Assembly: GCA_002781125.1 (NCBI GenBank)
Contig: PETJ01000007.1
Span: 1-6,820, forward strand
DNA length: 6,820 nt
Direction: 5' to 3'
Source of the DNA: Candidatus Nealsonbacteria bacterium CG01_land_8_20_14_3_00_12
GTDB taxonomy: Bacteria; Patescibacteriota; Minisyncoccia; Minisyncoccales; PETJ01
Positions 1-3,994 of the stretch are shown in pieces (within the stretch, counting starts at the first letter, position 1; each line of letters opens with the position of its first letter). The notes below the pieces were generated by a model that searched no databases, was not told where the DNA came from, and saw only the letters and a list, made by a program, of their open reading frames with translations. The translations under genes and the position numbers were made by a program.

Positions 1-411
1 GCTGATGGCGGAATAAAAATTCCCGATGAAGCAAACCAAGACGTGGCAAAACCAGGCGATATAACCAAAGCCCTAGCCCTCGGCACCCAAACAGTAATGA
101 TGGGAGGGCTATTGGCTGGTTTGGATGAGTCGCCGGGAAAGAAAGAATTTGATTATGAAGAGAATCGAATGGTCAAAAAATATCGAGGCATGGGCTCTTT
201 AGAAGCAATGGAAAGAAGGTCAGCGGTAAGATATGCTGTGGATAAAACCAAAATAAAAATTCCAGAAGGCAAAGTAATAAAAGTTCCCTATCGAGGTTCA
301 GGATATGATTTTATTCCCCAACTCATTGCCGGCGTAAAACAAAGCCTCCAAAAACAAGGATTCAAAAATATCAAAGAACTCCAAGAAGAGGCCGACATCC
401 GTCCTATTTAA
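1..411 (+). CDS. guaB: IMP dehydrogenase, C-terminal part (5' end outside the window)
   Basis: IMP dehydrogenase oxidises IMP to XMP with NAD+, the committed step to guanine nucleotides, in the cytoplasm. The frame is open from base 1, so 136 C-terminal residues are visible and the true start lies upstream; the GTG at 43 is an internal Val codon. Seen in order: ADGGI, which contacts the IMP phosphate/ribose; GGLLAGLDESPG, the second phosphate loop; KKYRGMGSLEAM; an Arg-Tyr pair (VRY) where the flap dyad that activates water lies; and PEGKVIKVPYRGS. The RGMGSLEAM and PEG...VPYRG motifs favour IMP dehydrogenase over the related GMP reductase. Two oddities: about 11 extra residues between ADGGIK and KPGDITKAL, where most homologues go straight to YSGDI; and a C-terminus ending at EADIRPI, so the usual tail with the ESHPHD motif, which contributes to the potassium site of the adjoining subunit, is absent. 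No terminator is visible before purF. Confidence 0.85.
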   Translation, partial: ADGGIKIPDEANQDVAKPGDITKALALGTQTVMMGGLLAGLDESPGKKEFDYEENRMVKKYRGMGSLEAMERRSAVRYAVDKTKIKIPEGKVIKVPYRGSGYDFIPQLIAGVKQSLQKQGFKNIKELQEEADIRPI

Positions 412-426
412 TTTAGGATAGAAAAA

Positions 427-435
427 TGGCATAAT
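427..435 (+). promoter_or_regulatory. Possible extended -10 promoter element upstream of purF
   Basis: The guaB-purF gap contains TGGCATAAT, which fits an extended -10 (TGn followed by CATAAT, 5 of 6 matches to TATAAT). The hexamer 17 bp upstream, TTTAAT at 407-412, is only a weak -35. A start near 442 would leave a leader of about 60 nt before purF. This is a pattern match only; purF could equally be read through from guaB. Confidence 0.3.
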
Positions 436-458
436 AAATAAGGAGGGTTAATTTTTTA

Positions 459-482
459 ATGTTCTTTTCATTCATTAAATAA
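459..482 (+). CDS. Possible 7-codon leader peptide upstream of purF
   Basis: AGGAGGG at 441-447 is followed 11 nt later by ATG and a seven-codon frame, MFFSFIK, ending in TAA at 480-482. Its stop lies just before the purF ribosome binding site. Three of seven residues are Phe. The arrangement resembles a translated leader, but the frame is tiny, the Shine-Dalgarno spacing is slightly long, and no attenuator hairpin is visible, so it may be chance. Confidence 0.2.
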   Translation: MFFSFIK

Positions 483-487
483 AAGGA

Positions 488-494
488 AGGAGGT
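488..494 (+). promoter_or_regulatory. Strong Shine-Dalgarno sequence of purF
   Basis: AGGAGGT ends 9 nt before the ATG at 504 and fixes the purF start. It stands out because infC, rpmI, argS and ileS in the same window have no comparable site. Confidence 0.85.
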
Positions 495-503
495 AAAAGA
501 GAA

Positions 504-1904
504 ATGTGTGGTATATTTGGAATAGTTAGCAATGAAAGTGTAGCACCGAAAATTCCCCTCGGCCTTCTTGGGCTTCAACATCGAGGAGAACAAGGCGCTG
601 GAGTAGCTATTTCCGATGGTTTCGAGCTTTATGAACATAGAGATACAGGTTTAATTACTGAAGTGTTCAACGAGAAAAATAGAGAAGAGATTTTTAAGAG
701 GTTGCCAGGAAGACTTGGTATTGGTCACACCCTTTATTCCACTGTCGGGAAGGGAGGAGAGGAGAAACAACCGAGAACCTTCCAGCCCCTCGTTGGAGAG
801 TTCCATGGCCAACCTTTTGCCCTAGCTCATAATGGTAACCTGATTAGGCTTGATGGATTAAGAAGAGAGGCTGAAGCAAAAGGATACAAGTTTCAGTCAG
901 AAGTTTCCGATACTGAGGTAATTGTAGCTTTATTGGCCACCTCTCCGGAAAAAGATTTCTTGGAAGCCCTGCGAAAAGTTCTACCGCGACTTGAAGGAGC
1001 CTTCGCCCTCACCATTGTGTTTCGTGATAAAGTCATCGGTGTTCGGGATAGATACGGCATTAGACCGCTATGCCTGGGCCGAGATGCCACCAGTTTCATT
1101 TTGGCATCAGAGGAATCTGCCCTCAATACTTTGAAAGCGAGTTTGGTTAGAGAGGTTCAACCCGGAGAATTAATAGTTTTAGGCAGACATGGGAGAGAAA
1201 ATTCTTTTATTTGGGCAGAGAATCCTCAGCTCCGAATTTGTATATTTGAATTTATCTACTTTGCCCGACCAGATAGCCGGCTGGCTGGTCAGCGAGTTAA
1301 CTCCTATCGAGAGAACGCTGGTTGGGGAGTAGCTACTGAGCATCCAGTCAAGGCGCATATGGTTTGTTCGGTACCCGACTCAGGAGAGATTTATAACTAT
1401 AGCGTCGCCCAGGTTTTAAAGATTCCGGTACGGAAAGCGATTCTCCGAAGCCGCTATTTTACCACTAGGGCTTTTATGGCAGCTCGAGACGTCGATAGAG
1501 GGGCACTAGTGAGACAAAAGCTTTTCATTCTGAGAGAAGTTGTCCATGGTAAGAAAGTGGTAATCACCGAAGATTCTATTGTCCGAGGTGACACCTCACC
1601 AGAAGTGGTGGCGATGCTAAGAGAGGCCGGAGCAGTCGAGGTTCATGAATTGGTTGGATCAGCCCCTCTTCGTTGGCCCTGTTTTTTAGGAATTGATTTA
1701 GCTACTCGAGTAGAACTGGCTGCTGCTGGCTTGACTGAAGAAGAGGTGGGCAGGAAAGTGGTCCACGCTGACTCTTTAGGTTATCTCAGTTTCGAAGGGA
1801 TGATTAAAGCTTCCGGCTTGCCACGAGAAAGTTTTTGTTTGGGCTGTTTTATCGGCCCAGAAGGGTATCCAATTGAACCGCCATCAGAGATTCTTAATTC
1901 TTGA
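504..1904 (+). CDS. purF: PurF-like amidophosphoribosyltransferase (divergent)
   Basis: PurF transfers ammonia from glutamine to PRPP to give phosphoribosylamine, the first step of de novo purine synthesis. The 466-residue length is normal. The N-terminal Ntn-type glutaminase starts with MCGIFGI; removing Met exposes the nucleophile Cys2 and there is no propeptide. LQHRG (24-28), AHNGN (108-112) and SDTEV (135-139) are intact. The phosphoribosyltransferase half has FEFIYFARPDS (248-258), VPDSG (290-294) and TEDSIVRGDTS (355-365). Cys246, Cys393, Cys445 and Cys448 match the four ligands of the [4Fe-4S] cluster in Bacillus-type PurF. Deviations: GHTLYST carries Leu77 where the glutamine-binding Arg normally sits (GHxRYST); the PRPP loop reads ED and RGDTS instead of DD and RGTTS; RYFTTRAFMA replaces the usual RYxGRTFI; and KLF replaces KLN. 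GC is visibly higher than in argS (48% against 22% in one sampled 60-base line of each). Family assignment is firm, but normal PurF activity is uncertain. TGA stop at 1902-1904. Confidence 0.85.
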   Translation: MCGIFGIVSNESVAPKIPLGLLGLQHRGEQGAGVAISDGFELYEHRDTGLITEVFNEKNREEIFKRLPGRLGIGHTLYSTVGKGGEEKQPRTFQPLVGEFHGQPFALAHNGNLIRLDGLRREAEAKGYKFQSEVSDTEVIVALLATSPEKDFLEALRKVLPRLEGAFALTIVFRDKVIGVRDRYGIRPLCLGRDATSFILASEESALNTLKASLVREVQPGELIVLGRHGRENSFIWAENPQLRICIFEFIYFARPDSRLAGQRVNSYRENAGWGVATEHPVKAHMVCSVPDSGEIYNYSVAQVLKIPVRKAILRSRYFTTRAFMAARDVDRGALVRQKLFILREVVHGKKVVITEDSIVRGDTSPEVVAMLREAGAVEVHELVGSAPLRWPCFLGIDLATRVELAAAGLTEEEVGRKVVHADSLGYLSFEGMIKASGLPRESFCLGCFIGPEGYPIEPPSEILNS

Positions 1905-1906
1905 CA

Positions 1907-1932
1907 AAAGGCTCCGCAGATGCGGAGCCTTT
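1907..1932. terminator. Bidirectional intrinsic terminator between convergent purF and rplT
   Basis: AAAGGCTCCGCA (1907-1918) and TGCGGAGCCTTT (1921-1932) are perfect 12-base complements around a 2-base centre, so in RNA this is about an 11-bp stem with a 4-nt loop. On the plus strand the GC stem is followed by TTTAAATTGTTTT; on the minus strand it is followed by TTTTGTC. It starts 3 nt after the purF stop and lies about 20 nt beyond the rplT stop, as expected for a shared terminator of converging operons. Confidence 0.88.
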
Positions 1933-1952
1933 AAATTGTTTTCTAGATTTGA

Positions 1953-2300
1953 TTAACTTTTTACTTTTTCTACTATTTTTTCAAAAATTTGGGGATGGTT
2001 TTGGGCGAGGTTAGCTAAAATTTTTCTATCGAGTTCAATTTTGTTTTTCTTCAGGCCGTAGATAAATTTACTATAAGAGATGCCGAGCTGGCGGCAGGCG
2101 GCATTAATTTGGATTTGCCAAAGCGCTCTAAACTCTCTTTTTTTTGCCTTTCTATCTCTATAAGCATACTCCCAGGCATGAAGTAGGGCTTCTTTAGCCC
2201 TCTTTATTTTTGCCTTCCTTCCCCAACGAAAACCCTTGGCATATTTTAGTAAATGCCTTCTTCTTTTCTGTGACATTTTACCTCCTTTTACTCTTACCAT
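1953..2300 (-). CDS. rplT: 50S ribosomal protein L20
   Basis: L20 binds 23S rRNA early in large-subunit assembly and in many bacteria represses its own operon. The 115 residues cover the whole family. Recognisable blocks are MVRVKGG at the N-terminus, the basic helix [37 protein letters not shown] (46-62), [20 protein letters not shown] (65-84) and [12 protein letters not shown] (88-99). The ATG at 2300 is chosen because MxRVKxG is conserved in L20. An ATG eight codons later (2276-2274) has AAGGAGGT before it, but only 3 nt away, and that sequence simply encodes Lys-Gly-Gly. The gene starts 2 nt after the rpmI stop, so translational coupling is likely. Transcription ends at the hairpin at 1907-1932. 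Confidence 0.97.
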   Translation of the reverse strand: MVRVKGGKMSQKRRRHLLKYAKGFRWGRKAKIKRAKEALLHAWEYAYRDRKAKKREFRALWQIQINAACRQLGISYSKFIYGLKKNKIELDRKILANLAQNHPQIFEKIVEKVKS

Positions 2301-2302
2301 AA

Positions 2303-2488
2303 TTAATGAATTAGTTTTTTAATTTTTTTCGCTTCGGCTTTTGGAACCTCGACCCATTTCCGACTTTTTCTAATTTGTTTCCCTGTTTTTTTGGCTCGGT
2401 AATGGTCAAGACCGGTCGGTCTTCTCAAAACTTTTCCGGTTCTTGTAATTTTAAAACGTTTTAGAATGGATTTCCTCGTCTTTAGCAT
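2303..2488 (-). CDS. rpmI: 50S ribosomal protein L35
   Basis: L35 is a small basic protein of the large subunit. The frame gives 61 residues, slightly shorter than the usual 64-66. Family features are [21 protein letters not shown] near the start, the basic stretch [13 protein letters not shown], and [13 protein letters not shown] at the end. The ATG at 2488 is preferred because it lies one base after the infC TAA (TAATATG), a coupled junction. A TTG at 2503 would add five residues and overlap infC by 14 nt without helping the match. The conserved N-terminal MPKxKTxxGAAKRF is reduced to [12 protein letters not shown]. No Shine-Dalgarno sequence is seen, which supports re-initiation by ribosomes finishing infC. 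Confidence 0.93.
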   Translation of the reverse strand: MLKTRKSILKRFKITRTGKVLRRPTGLDHYRAKKTGKQIRKSRKWVEVPKAEAKKIKKLIH

Positions 2489-2489
2489 A

Positions 2490-2999
2490 TTATTCTTTAG
2501 CAATTATCATCGTAAAGCCTCTTGGCTCTCTTTTTAGCTCCCTTTCCACTTTATATGGAATTAGTCCGGCTAAAATTTCTAAGAACTTATTTATTTTTTC
2601 TTTAGCAAATTCAGGAAGAGCTTTTTCCCTTCCTCTCAATGGAAGCTCCATTCTGACTTTGTCTCCCCTCTTTAAAAAATTTTCTGCCTGCCGAGCCCTG
2701 GTTTCTAAATCGTGGGGAGAGATATTAAACCCCAATCTTACTCCCTTAAGCTCGCCAGCCCTTTTTATTTTAACCTTTCTTTCCTTTTTTTGTAGGGCAT
2801 AAAGATATTTCCCATAATCCATTATTTTACAAACCGCAGGCGTTACTTTTTCCGTTACCTGAACTAAATCTAAATTGCGCTCCCTGGTTATCCGGAGCGC
2901 TTCCTCTAATTCTAAAACACCAACTTGCTTTCCTGTTTCATCAATTACCCTAACTCGGGGAGCCCTTATTTGATTGTTGACTAATGGTCGTTTTAACAA
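2490..2999 (-). CDS. infC: Translation initiation factor IF-3
   Basis: IF3 binds the 30S subunit, keeps it apart from 50S and checks the initiator tRNA-start codon pairing. The 169 residues include the N-domain (VNNQIRAPRVRVIDETGKQ, ALRITRERNLDLVQV, then PAVCKIMDYGKYLY), a lysine-rich linker (KKERKVKIKR), and the C-domain (KGVRLGFNISPHDLETRARQ, FLKRGDKVRMELPLRGRE). The best start is a TTG at 2999-2997: the frame stays open upstream into tmRNA, but it has no ATG or GTG there, and the conserved block begins only eight residues in. No Shine-Dalgarno sequence precedes it. A rare start codon recalls E. coli infC, whose AUU start makes IF3 self-limiting; the same logic may apply here. It opens the infC-rpmI-rplT operon and starts 21 nt after the tmRNA 3' end. 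Confidence 0.95.
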   Translation of the reverse strand: MLKRPLVNNQIRAPRVRVIDETGKQVGVLELEEALRITRERNLDLVQVTEKVTPAVCKIMDYGKYLYALQKKERKVKIKRAGELKGVRLGFNISPHDLETRARQAENFLKRGDKVRMELPLRGREKALPEFAKEKINKFLEILAGLIPYKVERELKREPRGFTMIIAKE

Positions 3000-3020
3000 A
3001 TAACTAAAAACTAATTTTTG

Positions 3021-3360
3021 TGGAGGTGCGGAGCTTTGAACTCCGATCCAGAAACTTTGCCAAAATATTTCTACAGATTTAGTCTGTCTTAGTTTGGAAT
3101 ACTAGACCGACAGACAAATCTAGTACCACTATTTGTCTCTTTTTTTCGATAGTTTTCGAGACAAAAAGAACTACCTATCTCGATGATATGACACCTACCT
3201 TTAGCTATCGAGAATCACTAATGGAGATGGCTTTAGGCAAAAGCTAAAGCGGGTTTGTTGAATAAGTTGGCACTTATTTTTTGCTAGAAGTTTAATGAGT
3301 TTCTAGTAAACTCAATCTGCCTATTTTGACAAAAAATTTCTGTCGAAACTTCTCACCCCC
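3021..3360 (-). ncRNA. ssrA: Transfer-messenger RNA (tmRNA), one-piece, about 340 nt
   Basis: tmRNA with SmpB rescues ribosomes stalled on mRNAs without a stop codon and adds a degradation tag. On the minus strand it begins GGGGGTGAGAAGTTTCGACA. The acceptor stem is GGGGGUG (3360-3354) with CACCUCC (3028-3022), 7 pairs including one G-U, then discriminator A3021. The T arm is CGGAG-TTCAAAG-CTCCG (3045-3029). Long helix P2 is GTCAAAATA (3330-3322) with TATTTTGGC (3067-3059), continued by GCAGATT (3320-3314) with AATCTGT (3079-3073). PK1: GAGTTT/AAACTC (3313-3308, 3302-3297) plus CTAG/CTAG (3306-3303, 3287-3284). Part of PK2: TCTCGAT (3213-3207) with ATCGAGA (3184-3178). PK3: TTTGTCTC/GAGACAAA (3165-3158, 3139-3132) plus ACTAT/ATAGT. 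PK4: TACTAGA/TCTAGTA (3125-3119, 3106-3100) plus GTCTGTC/GACAGAC (3115-3109, 3088-3082). The CCA end is not encoded (CAA follows A3021) and must be added after transcription. The 5' end overlaps smpB by 8 nt. Confidence 0.96.
3233..3271 (-). other. SsrA proteolysis-tag reading frame in tmRNA (ANLFNKPALAFA)
   Basis: Resume codon GCC (3271-3269) starts a 12-codon frame, ANLFNKPALAFA, closed by TAA (3235-3233). The five bases before it, TAAGT, occupy the place of TAGTC in E. coli, where the tag also starts Ala-Asn. PK1 ends 12 nt upstream, a normal distance. The hydrophobic end, PALAFA, is the degradation signal read by ClpXP-type proteases; it is ALAFA rather than the common ALAA. The last codons and stop lie in a perfect hairpin, GCTTTAG (3250-3244) with CTAAAGC (3236-3230), equivalent to the helix around the tag end in other tmRNAs. 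The resume codon is inferred by analogy; the frame and stop are read directly. Confidence 0.85.
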
Positions 3361-3802
3361 TTAATTTTAATTCCCTTTTTAATTCTCGCTCTATTTCCCG
3401 TTTTCTAATTAACTCTCTTTTGTCAAATTTCCTCCTCCCTTTAGCTATTCCAAATTCCAGTTTTATTTTTCCATTTTTAGTATATACCCTCAAAGGTATT
3501 AAAGTCAAGCCCTTTTGTTTTGCCTTACCAATTAGATATTGAATTTCCGATTTTTTCAAAAGAAGCTTTCTCGAGCGTTCGGGATTATAATCGGGTGGTG
3601 CATTTTTTGGCTGATAAGGAGAAATTTTCGCTCCAATCCAAAAAACTTCGCTGTCTTTAATAATAACGTAGCTCCCAGCTAAATTTACCCCCCTCGTTTT
3701 TAAAGATTTCACTTCCTGGCCAATTAAAGAAACTCCCGCCTCAAATTTCTCTAAGATTTCGTAGTTAAAATAAGCCTTTTTATTTTCAGCCAAAACCCTC
3801 AC
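3353..3802 (-). CDS. smpB: SsrA-binding protein SmpB
   Basis: SmpB binds the tRNA-like domain of tmRNA and mimics the codon-anticodon part when tmRNA enters the empty ribosomal A site. The 149 residues are typical: LAENKKAYFNYEILEKFEAG (4-23), LIGQEVKSLKTRGVNLAGSY, ISPYQPKN, RSRKLLLKKSEIQYLIGK, KGLTLIPLRVYTKNGKIKLE, and GIAKGRRKFDKRE, followed by the basic helical C-tail that reaches into the mRNA channel. The start is GTG at 3802-3800; a TTG three codons later is possible but would drop residues before LAEN. No clear Shine-Dalgarno sequence is present. The last codons AGG GGG and the TGA stop (3355-3353) lie in the 5' strand of the tmRNA acceptor stem. The neighbourhood of smpB and ssrA is common in bacteria; an overlap of the two is not. 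Confidence 0.96.
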   Translation of the reverse strand: MRVLAENKKAYFNYEILEKFEAGVSLIGQEVKSLKTRGVNLAGSYVIIKDSEVFWIGAKISPYQPKNAPPDYNPERSRKLLLKKSEIQYLIGKAKQKGLTLIPLRVYTKNGKIKLEFGIAKGRRKFDKRELIRKREIERELKRELKLRG

Positions 3803-3819
3803 CCCGTTAGAAGTCTGCC

Positions 3820-3829
3820 GTTATATAAC
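3820..3829. repeat. 10-bp perfect palindrome GTTATATAAC upstream of smpB
   Basis: GTTATATAAC is its own reverse complement and sits 17 bp before the smpB start codon, in the loop of the AAGTCTG/CAGACTT hairpin. It could serve as a repressor half-site pair, or as a -10-like element for smpB (TGTTATAT on the minus strand). It is short and AT-only apart from its ends, so chance is not excluded. Confidence 0.3.
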
Positions 3830-3863
3830 ATATAGTTAATTTCAGACAGACTTTTGTTTTTTA

Positions 3864-3869
3864 ATTCTA
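3864..3869 (-). promoter_or_regulatory. Possible -10 element for the smpB transcript
   Basis: Reading the minus strand, GGTAGAATTAA (3871-3861) contains TAGAAT and is identical over 11 bases to the sequence just before argS at 3980-3990. A start near 3857 would give smpB a 5' leader of about 55 nt, in which AAGTCTG and CAGACTT form a hairpin. There is no recognisable -35. Support comes only from the -10 similarity and its symmetric placement relative to argS. Confidence 0.3.
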
Positions 3870-3884
3870 CCCCGTTATTGCAGA

Positions 3885-3913
3885 GCAGAAAAAATTTCTA
3901 TAATTTTTTCTGC
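3885..3913. repeat. Perfect 12-bp stem hairpin between smpB and argS
   Basis: GCAGAAAAAATT (3885-3896) and AATTTTTTCTGC (3902-3913) pair perfectly around the 5-base loop TCTAT. On both strands one arm carries six U residues, but the stem is mostly A-T and it lies upstream of both divergent genes, so a terminator role is unlikely. It is the core of the surrounding inverted-repeat block. Confidence 0.65.
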
Positions 3914-3981
3914 CAAAGACTTCTAACGGGGCTCATAAATTCATTTTAACACAAATCCTTTAAATTTTAAGCGAATTAAGG

Positions 3982-3987
3982 TAGAAT
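3982..3987 (+). promoter_or_regulatory. Probable -10 element of argS, giving a leaderless or near-leaderless mRNA
   Basis: TAGAAT (5 of 6 matches to TATAAT) ends 7 nt before the argS ATG, exactly the distance at which transcription normally begins. The mRNA would therefore start at or next to the A of ATG. TTTAAA at 3959-3964 lies 17 bp upstream as a weak -35. No Shine-Dalgarno sequence lies in the normal window: AAGG at 3978-3981 is 13 nt away and would sit inside the promoter. Confidence 0.45.
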
Positions 3988-3994
3988 TAAGAAT

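Larger units (their letters stand above)
3802..3931. repeat. Nested inverted-repeat element in the smpB-argS divergent region
   Basis: Perfect 15-bp inverted arms, CCCCGTTAGAAGTCT (3802-3816) and AGACTTCTAACGGGG (3917-3931), bound a 130-bp block. Inside are a second copy of CCCCGTTA (3870-3877), which also complements TAACGGGG at 3924-3931; AAGTCTG (3811-3817), which complements CAGACTT (3847-3853); and a long hairpin at 3885-3913. The left arm ends on the first base of the smpB GTG start. The form is that of a small palindromic or MITE-like repeat, or of a regulatory cruciform; no transposase frame and no clear target duplication is seen. The arms and copies are visible directly; mobility is inference. 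Confidence 0.6.

Noticed and set aside
43..45. GTG as the start of a 122-residue protein
   Set aside because: The frame is open to base 1 and the upstream codons encode ADGGI, a core IMP dehydrogenase motif, so the gene simply enters from outside the window.
893..1126. 77-codon open frame on the minus strand
   Set aside because: It lies entirely inside purF, opposite well-conserved glutaminase and linker sequence, and has no recognisable domain.
2274..2276. Internal ATG in rplT preceded by AAGGAGGT
   Set aside because: Spacing is only 3 nt, and starting there would remove the conserved MxRVKGG N-terminus of L20; the purine run is explained by the Lys-Gly-Gly codons.
2489..2503. TTG start giving rpmI five more residues
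   Set aside because: The extension overlaps infC, adds nothing that matches L35, and the ATG one base after the infC stop is a better start.
3791..3793. TTG at smpB codon 4 as the true start
   Set aside because: The GAGGG before it is only 2 nt away, and the GTG at 3802 gives a slightly longer and equally good N-terminus; it cannot be fully excluded.
3885..3913. Hairpin with U-runs read as an intrinsic terminator
   Set aside because: It lies between two divergent genes where no transcript needs to end, and its stem is mainly A-T.
3802..3931. Insertion sequence between smpB and argS
   Set aside because: The block is only 130 bp with no transposase frame, so at most it is a non-autonomous repeat.
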